Source of the DNA: Salinirussus sp.
GTDB lineage: Archaea > Halobacteriota > Halobacteria > Halobacteriales > Haloarculaceae
NCBI GenBank assembly: GCA_028275005.1
Contig: JAQCNN010000195.1
Location: forward strand, 1-6,500
Length of the DNA: 6,500 nucleotides
Reading direction: 5' to 3'
Every line of letters begins with the position of its first letter. Position 1 is the first letter of the stretch. A program made the translations under genes and the position numbers. Below, one piece after another: positions 1-5,349 of the stretch. The notes below the pieces were generated by a model. That model searched no databases. It saw only the letters and a list, made by a program, of their open reading frames with translations, and was not told the origin of the DNA.

Positions 1-1220
1 AGTCCCGAACGGAGGAACAGCACGGCGTCCCGATTCTCATCACCTACGCGCTGATCAACAAGCCGTTTATCCTCGACCTCCAGTCCGACCGGAGTGTCGT
101 CCGGCGACTGCTGGAGGGCGGTCACGACATCTATCTGGTCGACTGGAACGAGCCCTCCCGGCTCGACCAGCATCTCACCCTCTCGGACTACATCAACCGC
201 TACATCGACAACTGCGTCGACGTCGTCCGCGAGCGGTCGGGCCAGGACAGCATCAACATCCTGGGTTACTGCATGGGCGGGACGATGTCGGCCGTCTACG
301 CCGCGCTGTACCCGGAGAAGGTGCGAAATCTCGGGCTGATGGCCGCCGGTCTCTGCTTCGACGAGACCGGCGGGGTGCTGGAGGACTGGGGGAGCGCCGA
401 CTACTACGACCCAAACGACGTGACCGACGCGCTCGGGAACGTCCCCGCGGGGCTACTCGACGACGGCTTCGCGGTGATGGACCCGGTCGACAACTACGTC
501 ACGAAGTACGTCGGCTTCTACGAGAACATGGACGACGACGACTTCGCGGCAAACTTCGCCCGGATGGAGCGCTGGCTGAGCGAGGGGATCGACGTTGCCG
601 GGGACGCCTACGTCGAGTTCCTCGAGAAGATCTACCAGGGCAACGAGTTTCACAACGACGAGATGGAACTCGACGGCGAGGAGGTCAACCTCGCGGAGAT
701 CGACATGCCAATTCTCCTGTTGATGGGCGAGTACGACCACCTCATCCCCTCCGAGTCCTCGAAGCCGTTTCTGGACGTCATCCCCAGCGAGGACACCACC
801 GCAATCGAGTACCCCACGGGTCACATCGGCCTCTCGGTCTCCTCGGCCTCCCACGAGGACGTCTGGCCGCGGGCCGCCCAGTGGTTCATCGACCGGATGC
901 CACCCGAGGACGTCGCCGACCTCGACACCGACATGGTCGACACCGACGTCGGGGGCGCGGCCGGAGACGACGATGGCGAGGCCGCGGACGACGAGGCCGT
1001 CGACATCGAGGTCGAGAGCCCGGAGGAAGCCAACGACGAGGCCGACGTCGAGACCACAGACGTCGAAGCCCTCGACGGGATCGGCCCGACCTACGCCGAG
1101 CGGCTCCGCGAGGCCGGGGTCGAGACCGTCGGTGACCTCGGTGAGTCCGACACGGCCGAGCTCGCCGAGGTCGCCGAGACCACCGAGTCCCGGGCGGCCG
1201 ACTGGCTCGACCAGGTCTGA
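1..1220 (+). CDS. phaC: PHA synthase class III catalytic subunit PhaC (5' end cut off by window) with C-terminal HhH domain
   Basis: Polymerises (R)-3-hydroxyacyl-CoA into polyhydroxyalkanoate on the surface of storage granules, as the catalytic half of a PhaE-PhaC complex. The frame is open from base 3, giving 405 visible residues and no start. The alpha/beta-hydrolase core shows the PhaC lipase-like box GYCMGG with nucleophile Cys90 (bases 270-272), Asp245 in GEYDH (735-737) and His274 in TGHIG (822-824). Spacings of 155 and 29 residues equal those I recall for the Haloarcula marismortui triad (C162, D317, H346), so about 72 N-terminal residues are missing. After the core (about residue 300) comes an Asp/Glu-rich linker to about residue 352. 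The last 50 residues then resemble a helix-hairpin-helix unit (LDGIGPTYAERLREAGVETV). phaE is expected just upstream, outside the window. Family assignment is very secure; the role of the tail is unknown. Confidence 0.95.
   Translation, partial: SRTEEQHGVPILITYALINKPFILDLQSDRSVVRRLLEGGHDIYLVDWNEPSRLDQHLTLSDYINRYIDNCVDVVRERSGQDSINILGYCMGGTMSAVYAALYPEKVRNLGLMAAGLCFDETGGVLEDWGSADYYDPNDVTDALGNVPAGLLDDGFAVMDPVDNYVTKYVGFYENMDDDDFAANFARMERWLSEGIDVAGDAYVEFLEKIYQGNEFHNDEMELDGEEVNLAEIDMPILLLMGEYDHLIPSESSKPFLDVIPSEDTTAIEYPTGHIGLSVSSASHEDVWPRAAQWFIDRMPPEDVADLDTDMVDTDVGGAAGDDDGEAADDEAVDIEVESPEEANDEADVETTDVEALDGIGPTYAERLREAGVETVGDLGESDTAELAEVAETTESRAADWLDQV
1061..1217 (+). other. Helix-hairpin-helix-like domain at the PhaC C-terminus
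   Basis: This is a sub-feature of phaC, covering its last 50 or so residues. The pattern ALDGIGPTYAERLREAGVET has the hydrophobic-x-GIG-x-x hairpin followed by an amphipathic helix ending in 'L..aGv.tv.dL', which is typical of HhH_5-type DNA-binding or protein-interaction modules. A second predicted helical pair (ELAEVAETTESRAADWLDQV) completes the fold. It is separated from the hydrolase core by about 50 acidic residues that look disordered. In other haloarchaeal proteins such short modules occur as C-terminal add-ons. Whether it binds DNA, PhaE or a granule protein here cannot be seen. Confidence 0.75.
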
Positions 1221-1242
1221 GCCGGGCCTCGGTCGCCGGCTA

Positions 1243-1263
1243 CCCACCTCCCCCGACGGTGGG
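1243..1263 (+). terminator. Possible hairpin after phaC
   Basis: CCCACC (1243-1248) pairs perfectly with GGTGGG (1258-1263) around a 9-base loop, starting 22 bases after the phaC stop. Short T-runs follow at 1273-1275 and 1288-1291. Archaeal termination depends mainly on U-tracts rather than hairpins, so this is a weak candidate. Confidence 0.25.
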
Positions 1264-1397
1264 GGATCGCCGTTTCCCTCCGGACTGTTTTACCCTCGAA
1301 GGAGTGTTCTATCCCGTTACAGCCGCCGGGGTTCGTGGCACCGCTCACCCGCCGGTCAGGTGGACGGAGCGACCCGCCCGGCAGGAGCCCCGCTCTC

Positions 1398-1412
1398 GGT
1401 GGAACTTTGCCC
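1398..1412 (+). promoter_or_regulatory. Weak BRE/TATA-like patch for the SLOG gene
   Basis: GGTGGAACTTTGC is the only AT-richer stretch just before the 1434 start. Its centre lies about 27 bases upstream of the ATG, the distance expected for a leaderless haloarchaeal transcript. The match to a TATA consensus is poor, so this rests mostly on position. Confidence 0.3.
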
Positions 1413-1433
1413 CGCGGCCACGACTGACCGGCC

Positions 1434-1901
1434 ATGCGCGTCAGCGTCATCGGCGGGTCGACGGTCACCGAGGCGGAGTATAGGCGGGCTCGCGAGGTTG
1501 GTCGACTGCTCGGGGAACGGGGTCACGAGTTGGTCTGTGGCGGCCGTGGCGGGGCGATGGAGGCCGCCTGCCGGGGCGTTCGGGAGGCCGAGGGCCACGC
1601 TATTGGGATCCTCCCGGGCGGGCGTGAGGGGGCCAACGAGTACGTCGACACGGCTATCGCCACACGGGTCGGCAGCGCCCGCAACCCGATGGTGGTGATG
1701 AACGGGGACGGTGTGGTCGCGGTCGACGGCGGCCCGGGCACACTCTCGGAAATTGGGCACGCGCTGGATTTCGGTCGGCCGGTCGCCGGCCTGGACACCC
1801 ACCGTGTCGAGGGCAACGGCACCGGCGACCCGGGGGTCGAACACGTCGGTTCACCGGTGGCGGCCGTCGACTACGTCGAGCGGGCGGTCCGCGAGGGGTG
1901 A
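1434..1901 (+). CDS. TIGR00725/SLOG (LOG-like) Rossmann-fold protein
   Basis: A 155-residue soluble protein of the SLOG superfamily, related to the lysine-decarboxylase-like LOG proteins and the DprA fold, and matching the TIGR00725 type of conserved protein. It begins with a beta-strand and glycine turn (MRVSVIGGS), then has a GGRGGAMEAACRG segment (about residues 37-49) and GGPGTLSEIGHAL (about residues 99-111). These correspond to the GGxxGxM and GGxGTxxE nucleotide/phosphoribosyl-binding motifs of the superfamily. Bacterial LOG proteins release cytokinin-type bases from nucleoside monophosphates. For TIGR00725 members the substrate is not known, so I give no enzymatic name. The start is ATG with a TATA-like patch 27 bases upstream and no Shine-Dalgarno. 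It is probably monocistronic and converges on the next gene with an 11-base gap. Confidence 0.88.
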   Translation: MRVSVIGGSTVTEAEYRRAREVGRLLGERGHELVCGGRGGAMEAACRGVREAEGHAIGILPGGREGANEYVDTAIATRVGSARNPMVVMNGDGVVAVDGGPGTLSEIGHALDFGRPVAGLDTHRVEGNGTGDPGVEHVGSPVAAVDYVERAVREG

Positions 1902-1912
1902 GGGGCGCCCGG

Positions 1913-3430
1913 TCACAGCCAGTCGACAAAGGAGCCCTCGACCAGTGTGTCGCTCTGGCGGTCGATATACTCGGCCTGCATCCCCCAGATGGCCTCCGCC
2001 AGCGGCACACCGGCGGCGACGCTGTCCCGGACGTGTTCGTGTTTCCAGCGGGCGGGTGTCGTCCGGCGGTCCAGCCGCTCGCGGAGCGGGCGGATATACC
2101 GGCGGGCCGCCTCGGTCTCGAGCCCGCGGGTCTCCAGCCCGTCGCGGGCGTACTCGAGGAGTTCGCCACAGACCTCGTCGATGGCGGTCGTCTCGGCGCC
2201 GTCTGCGGTGACCCACCGCAAGTCGGCCTGCAGGCCGTCCCGACAGGCGGCGTAGAAGTTCTCCCGGGCGACCGTCCAGTCCAGCCGTCGAACGGGGTGT
2301 TGCCGGCGGGTCAGACTCTCCATCAGCCCGGCAAAGACGGCCTCGAAGGCCACACAGTCCCGCAGCGTCGGCTGGGCGGGCAGCGGGCGAAACTCGATGC
2401 GGGCGTTTGCCGAGGAGCGTGACCCGCCATCAAAGACCGGACGAATCCACCGCCAGTAGCTGCCGTGTTTGTGCCGGAGGTGGCGAAACCGGTCGTCGAA
2501 GCGGTTGCCGTCGGGGACGTCCATCGGGACAATACAGCTGTCGGTCGCGATATCGTCGATGGCCGCCTCGACGGTCTCGAAGTCCGGCGGGAACCGTACC
2601 TTCGGCTCGGCGTCGGCGCTCTCCGGCGGGTTGAGGACGGACTCGAAGACGCCCACGCGGTGCTCCATGTGCGCGTCGGCGACGACCCGGTCGGCCGGGG
2701 CGTCGTCGTACAAGTTCGGCGGAAAAAAGGGGCTGTTGACCCCGAGCGCGAGCAGCGGCCCCGCAACCCGGAGGGCGTACCGGAAGTAGCGGGGCAGGTC
2801 GGGCGCGTGAGGGACCTGATAGTGGGGCTGGATCGAAGTGATCAGGCTCTCGGGCATCACCGTCTCCGCCTCCAGGGAGACGTGTGGGGCGTCGAGCGCA
2901 CACCCGGAGGGGTAGTCGGTGTTGGCCATCGCGTGGTACCGGACAGCGTCGCTCATGTTCGTCCCGAGCATCACGCCGTCCTGCTCAACGGAGTCGGTCA
3001 GGTACGCCGAGGCCGTCTCGCCGACCGGCGGGACCGTCCACATCCCGTCGGCGACCAGCCGGAGGTCCTCGGCGTCGGTCCGCTCCTGTGCCGGTGCGAC
3101 GTGGGCCTGCAGCTCCTTTAGCTGGGCCAGCAGGCCGTACTCCGACAGAGGCTGTGGGCTGGTCTGTAGCTCGGCGTTGTGCAGCCCGAGCTCCTTCTCG
3201 AAGCCGATCAGCTCGAGCAGCTGTCGCGACATCCGCCGCAGACCGTCGGCCGCAGCGTCGACGCCGTACAGCTCGAGTTCCAACCCCACAAGCGCCTGGG
3301 TGTTGTCGAACGTGCCCGCCGCCACCTCGGTTTTCAGCTGCTCGGCCTCCGCCAACGCCGCCGCCTGGAAGGCCTCACGGTCGACGGCCAGCGCCTCCCG
3401 TATCTCTGTGGCCAGCTCCGAGGCCGACAT
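1913..3430 (-). CDS. GCS2-superfamily (glutamate-cysteine ligase-like) protein, long form
   Basis: A 505-residue soluble protein that I place in the GCS2 (carboxylate-amine/glutamate-cysteine ligase) superfamily from ordered motifs. GLELELYGVD (49-58) resembles the N-terminal ExE strand. HNAELQTSPQPL (84-95) resembles the second acidic 'iEinT.P' strand. SIQPHYQV (199-206) replaces the usual 'thVHvgv', followed by LLALGVNSPFF (226-236). ARIEFRPLPAQPTLRDCVAF (343-362) matches the C-terminal 'EvR..DaQptl.d..al' strand. Such enzymes use ATP to join an amino-acid carboxylate to an amine; the substrate here is unknown. It is longer than I expect for haloarchaeal gamma-glutamylcysteine ligase (GshA), with an extra helical N-terminus (1-45) and C-terminus (about 375-505), so it is more likely a paralogue. 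The start chosen is ATG at 3430 because an AT-rich patch sits 27 bases upstream; a GTG two codons earlier (3436) is possible. It lies 110 bases downstream of the Usp gene on the same strand. Confidence 0.72.
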   Translation of the reverse strand: MSASELATEIREALAVDREAFQAAALAEAEQLKTEVAAGTFDNTQALVGLELELYGVDAAADGLRRMSRQLLELIGFEKELGLHNAELQTSPQPLSEYGLLAQLKELQAHVAPAQERTDAEDLRLVADGMWTVPPVGETASAYLTDSVEQDGVMLGTNMSDAVRYHAMANTDYPSGCALDAPHVSLEAETVMPESLITSIQPHYQVPHAPDLPRYFRYALRVAGPLLALGVNSPFFPPNLYDDAPADRVVADAHMEHRVGVFESVLNPPESADAEPKVRFPPDFETVEAAIDDIATDSCIVPMDVPDGNRFDDRFRHLRHKHGSYWRWIRPVFDGGSRSSANARIEFRPLPAQPTLRDCVAFEAVFAGLMESLTRRQHPVRRLDWTVARENFYAACRDGLQADLRWVTADGAETTAIDEVCGELLEYARDGLETRGLETEAARRYIRPLRERLDRRTTPARWKHEHVRDSVAAGVPLAEAIWGMQAEYIDRQSDTLVEGSFVDWL

Positions 3431-3452
3431 GGCCACCCATTCCGCGCCCAGC

Positions 3453-3462
3453 GGTTTGAATG
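3453..3462 (-). promoter_or_regulatory. TATA-like element for the GCS2-like gene
   Basis: On the minus strand the stretch reads ATTCAAACCG, the most AT-rich segment in the Usp to GCS2-like gap. Its centre is about 27 bases before the ATG at 3430, which fits leaderless initiation and supports that start over the GTG at 3436. The match to the haloarchaeal TATA consensus is imperfect. Confidence 0.4.
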
Positions 3463-3514
3463 TCGCGGGATCCGAGGCGCCGCGAACACCGACCCGGCCC
3501 CGGGCTGTCGCCGG

Positions 3515-3540
3515 GCGGGCTACCGGCTGTCGACGCCCGC
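3515..3540 (-). terminator. Inverted repeat directly after the Usp stop codon
   Basis: GCGGGC (3515-3520) and GCCCGC (3535-3540) form a perfect 6-bp inverted repeat with a 14-base loop, touching the Usp stop codon on the minus strand. A second short dyad, CCCGG/CCGGG (3499-3503/3511-3515), follows. No U-tract accompanies them. This could be a weak terminator or attenuator between the Usp and GCS2-like genes, or chance in GC-rich DNA. Confidence 0.25.
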
Positions 3541-3897
3541 TCAGACCGGGATGACGACAACCGGTCGCTCCGCCGCGGCCAGCAGCGCCTGCACGGTCGA
3601 GCCCGGCGGCTCACCGGCCCGTTCGGGGTCGCCCTGCCGGGTGCCGACAACGACCCGGTCGGCGTCGTGTTCGCTCGCAACCGCCTTGACGACCGCCGCG
3701 GGTTCGCCTGCCCGCCGGACGGTCTCGACGGTCGCCCCGGGCAGGCGTGTCCGGGCGACGTTGCCCGCGTCGCCGGCGTCCCGCGGTGTCGTGCCCTCCC
3801 CGGTGGCCGTCACAACCACCACCCTGTCGGCGTCGTCCAGGTAGTCACAGGCCGCCGCCGTCGTGTGTACCGATGCCGTGCCGACAACTGTCGTCAT
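3541..3897 (-). CDS. Compact UspA-family (universal stress) protein
   Basis: A 118-residue cytoplasmic protein with the alternating strands of the Usp fold: TTVVGTAS (2-9), ADRVVVVTAT (23-32), ADRVVVGTRQG (79-89) and RPVVVIPV at the end. The Usp ATP-binding signature GxxG-x9-G(S/T) is represented by GTRQGDPERAGEPPGST (85-101). It keeps G-x9-GST but has one extra residue in the first loop. The usual Asp after strand 1 (VDGS) is replaced by GTAS, and the segment between strands 1 and 3 is short for the usual 140-150 residues. Nucleotide binding is therefore uncertain. Usp proteins are stress-linked nucleotide sensors or partners; no partner is indicated. ATG at 3897 begins right where the fold's first strand should. 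It may be co-transcribed with the GCS2-like gene downstream. Confidence 0.85.
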   Translation of the reverse strand: MTTVVGTASVHTTAAACDYLDDADRVVVVTATGEGTTPRDAGDAGNVARTRLPGATVETVRRAGEPAAVVKAVASEHDADRVVVGTRQGDPERAGEPPGSTVQALLAAAERPVVVIPV

Positions 3898-3972
3898 AGG
3901 TCGACGTCGGGGCCGGGCGGTCCTACGCCTTTCCCCCGAACCGGTATCTCAGTGTGGGCCGTCGGGTTAGGT
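3898..3972. promoter_or_regulatory. Divergent promoter region between Usp and small Cys-rich gene
   Basis: These 75 bases separate two starts on opposite strands. For the plus-strand gene, GGTATCTCA (3943-3951) is TATA-like and centred about 27 bases before GTG 3973, with CCCGAACC upstream as a possible BRE. For the minus-strand Usp gene, GGGGGAAAGGCGTAGG (minus strand, about 3922-3937) puts a purine-rich BRE-like patch at the expected distance from ATG 3897, with a poor TATA. Such a short shared region would let one regulator act on both genes. Confidence 0.4.
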
Positions 3973-4173
3973 GTGACCGACACGGACGGTGGCACCGACA
4001 CCCTGCTCGTCGACCTCGCGGCGCCGGCGGCCGTCGAGGTGGGCGCACTCGGGGCCGTCGACGGCTTTGGCTGCTCGGACTGTCGCTGTGTCACCCACCT
4101 GGCGGGCGCGCCGGCGCGCCGCCCGCTCGTTACGGCCGTCACACGCGCCCACCGCCGTGCCCGGGAGGGTTGA
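3973..4173 (+). CDS. Small Cys-rich protein with CxxCxC...H cluster, unknown function
   Basis: A 66-residue protein I do not recognise. The N-terminal half is acidic and hydrophobic (VTDTDGGTDTLLVDLAAP). The centre holds CSDCRCVTH (34-42), three Cys plus His in a spacing suited to metal binding. The C-terminus is basic (TRAHRRAREG). The coding case rests on an acidic first half unlike shadow frames, codons with G/C in third place throughout, a TATA-like GGTATCTCA about 27 bases before the GTG start, and a stop that fits neatly 42 bases before the next gene. The frame stays open far upstream, so its length proves nothing; GTG at 3952 (73 residues) is an alternative start. It is divergent from the Usp gene and may be read with the beta-propeller gene. 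A small zinc-finger-type protein is the simplest guess, without proof. Confidence 0.6.
   Translation: MTDTDGGTDTLLVDLAAPAAVEVGALGAVDGFGCSDCRCVTHLAGAPARRPLVTAVTRAHRRAREG
4105..4120. repeat. 16-bp perfect palindrome: two tandem GGCGCGCC units
   Basis: GGCGCGCC occurs twice head-to-tail (4105-4112, 4113-4120), making a perfect palindrome inside the small Cys-rich gene, in codons for GAPAR. Flanking GCGGG (4102-4106) and CCCGC (4122-4126) add an offset second pairing. It could be a strong RNA hairpin near the end of that gene or simply a product of GC-rich Ala/Pro/Arg codons. Confidence 0.6.
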
Positions 4174-4182
4174 GACGACCGA

Positions 4183-4195
4183 CAGTGTTGTACGA
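4183..4195 (+). promoter_or_regulatory. Possible TATA-like patch before the propeller gene
   Basis: CAGTGTTGTACGA lies in the 42-base gap, centred about 27 bases before ATG 4216. It is the only AT-richer stretch there and would allow leaderless initiation independent of the small upstream gene. The consensus match is weak. Confidence 0.3.
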
Positions 4196-4197
4196 CC

Positions 4198-4214
4198 CCC
4201 GGTCGAACCCCGGG
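4198..4214 (+). repeat. Perfect 5-bp inverted repeat abutting the ATG
   Basis: CCCGG (4198-4202) and CCGGG (4210-4214) flank a 7-base loop TCGAACC, ending one base before ATG 4216. If the gene is read through from upstream, this hairpin would sit at the start codon. If the transcript is leaderless, it lies at the transcription start and could be an operator. Confidence 0.4.
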
Positions 4215-4215
4215 T

Positions 4216-5325
4216 ATGTTCGGGTTCGTCCGCAGACATCCGCTTGCGACCGGTGGGCTGGTGGTCGGGGCTGCCGTCGCCGCGGTGGCGACGGCCGAGT
4301 CCCCGCTCGACCCCGTCGCGTGGGACCCCCCAGCCCGCCCGACGATGACCGGTGCGCTCACCCCCAACCGCAGCCTGACCGACGCCGACACCGTCGTCGA
4401 AGTAGAGGGGGCCGAGGACACCGCCTTCGACGACGCGGGGCGCCTCTACACCGGCGGGGCCGACGGGACGGTCTACCGGACGGTCGAGCCGGTCGGGGCC
4501 GGCGATACCGACCTCGCCGTCGAGTCGTTCGTGGAGACCGGTGGGCGGCCGCTCGGCCTGGCCTTCGACGGGGAGGACCTGCTCGTCTGTGCGGGGTCGG
4601 CGGGGCTCCTCTCGGTCACCCCCGACGGGACCGTCGAGATCCTCACGGACCGGGCGGGTGGCCGGCCGGTCACCGACGCCGACGACCTCCACGTGACCGA
4701 CGACGCGGTCTACTTTACCGACGCGACCGTCCACGACCACGTCCAACAGGAGCTCCTCGAGTTGCGGGACACCGGCCGGCTGCTCTCCTACCGCGACGGC
4801 GAGGTGACCGTCGAACTCGACGGGCTTGGCCTTGCCAGCGGCGTCGCCCCCGGGCCGGACGAGGACTCCCTGCTGGTCGCCGAGACCTCCCGCTACCGGG
4901 TGACCCGCTACTACCACCGCGGCGGCCGGGCCGGCGAGCGCGAGCCCTTCGCGACGAACCTCCCGGGCTACCCCGGCAGCATCGACCGGGTCGCGGACGG
5001 GGACGGCTACTGGGTCGCGGTCCCCACCCCTCGTGACGGGACACTCGACAGGCTCCACGGGTCCCCCTGGCTGGTCCGCCAGCTCGGCAAGCTTCCCGAC
5101 GAGGTCCTGGCACGGCTCGACGGCGACGACTACGGGCTGCTCCTGCGGCTGAACGAGGCGGGGGCAATCGTCGACAGCCACCACGACCCCACCGGGGGGG
5201 TCTCCGGTGTCACCTCCGGGACGCCACACGAGGGAGCCCTCTACCTGGGGAGCCCCGGGAACGGCCGGGTCGTCCGTGTCCGGCCGGAGTGGAGTTACCC
5301 GCCCACCGCCCCCGAAAACGACTAG
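4216..5325 (+). CDS. Membrane-anchored SMP-30/strictosidine-synthase-like beta-propeller protein
   Basis: A 369-residue protein of the SMP-30/gluconolactonase/LRE superfamily, closest by motif order to the strictosidine synthase-like/APMAP branch. Residues 10-27 form one hydrophobic segment after RRH, either an uncleaved membrane anchor or a signal sequence, putting the propeller outside the cell. Blade motifs run in order: AEDTAFDDAGRLYTG from 66, YFTDAT (166-171), GRLLSYRDGEV, LASGVAPGPDEDSLLVAETS (206-225), NLPGYPGSI (248-256) and ALYLGSPGNGRVVRV near the end. APMAP-like proteins hydrolyse esters or lactones in some cases; the substrate is unknown here. Glu67 matches a metal ligand, but the usual 'NGV' Asn is Ser208 and 'PDNI' is PGSI (254-255), so the metal site looks altered. 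The length is about normal. ATG 4216 places the TM segment at the N-terminus. It ends in tandem TAG codons. Confidence 0.87.
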   Translation: MFGFVRRHPLATGGLVVGAAVAAVATAESPLDPVAWDPPARPTMTGALTPNRSLTDADTVVEVEGAEDTAFDDAGRLYTGGADGTVYRTVEPVGAGDTDLAVESFVETGGRPLGLAFDGEDLLVCAGSAGLLSVTPDGTVEILTDRAGGRPVTDADDLHVTDDAVYFTDATVHDHVQQELLELRDTGRLLSYRDGEVTVELDGLGLASGVAPGPDEDSLLVAETSRYRVTRYYHRGGRAGEREPFATNLPGYPGSIDRVADGDGYWVAVPTPRDGTLDRLHGSPWLVRQLGKLPDEVLARLDGDDYGLLLRLNEAGAIVDSHHDPTGGVSGVTSGTPHEGALYLGSPGNGRVVRVRPEWSYPPTAPEND

Positions 5326-5328
5326 TAG
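5312..5328 (+). promoter_or_regulatory. BRE/TATA-like promoter of the acyl-CoA ligase, overlapping the end of the propeller gene
   Basis: CCGAAAACG (5312-5320) resembles the purine-rich haloarchaeal BRE, and ACTAGTAG (5321-5328) follows as a TATA-like element centred about 26 bases before ATG 5350. Both overlap the last codons and stop of the propeller gene. The spacing fits a leaderless transcript, so the ligase probably has its own promoter despite the 24-base gap. Confidence 0.5.
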
Positions 5329-5349
5329 CTGGCCGCGGTCAGTCGGCCC

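Larger units (their letters stand above)
1221..1433. other. Intergenic region phaC to SLOG gene, no gene seen
   Basis: These 213 bases hold no credible coding frame; the open frames that cross them encode Arg/Ser/Pro-rich, non-acidic proteins unlike the neighbours. It contains a dyad right after phaC (1243-1263), a short T-rich patch (TTTTA at 1288-1292) that could be a TATA element with no start codon at the matching distance, an imperfect inverted pair (CGCTC at 1342-1346, GAGCG at 1367-1371) and a weak promoter-like patch near 1400-1410. Confidence 0.5.

Noticed and set aside
453..1247. 264-residue open frame on the minus strand opposite phaC
   Set aside because: It is antisense to a certain gene; GC-rich third codon positions keep the opposite frame free of stops. 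The protein matches no motif and is explained as a mirror of phaC codons.
1288..1292. TTTTA as a TATA box of a further gene
   Set aside because: No ATG or GTG with a plausible acidic reading frame lies near the predicted start around 1315. It could at most give the SLOG gene a long leader.
1259..1483. 74-residue plus-strand frame in the phaC to SLOG gap
   Set aside because: Its composition is basic and Arg/Pro-rich, it overlaps the SLOG gene start, and it has no promoter at the right distance.
2465..3121. 218-residue plus-strand frame inside the GCS2-like gene
   Set aside because: The minus strand carries ordered family motifs over the same bases; this frame has none and is the antisense mirror.
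4198..4214. T-arm-like hairpin (5-bp stem, 7-base loop TCGAACC) suggesting a tRNA 3' end
   Set aside because: No acceptor, D or anticodon arm can be placed upstream, the loop is shifted from TTCGANN, and an ATG follows at once.
3954..5036. 360-residue plus-strand frame overlapping the propeller gene
   Set aside because: It is extremely Arg-rich, the mark of a +1 shadow frame of an acidic haloarchaeal gene.
3967..5229. 420-residue open frame on the minus strand across the small gene and the propeller gene
   Set aside because: The plus strand there has clear propeller motifs and a TM start. The minus frame shows Val/Gly/Asp/Arg-rich text without domains, the usual shadow in haloarchaeal DNA.
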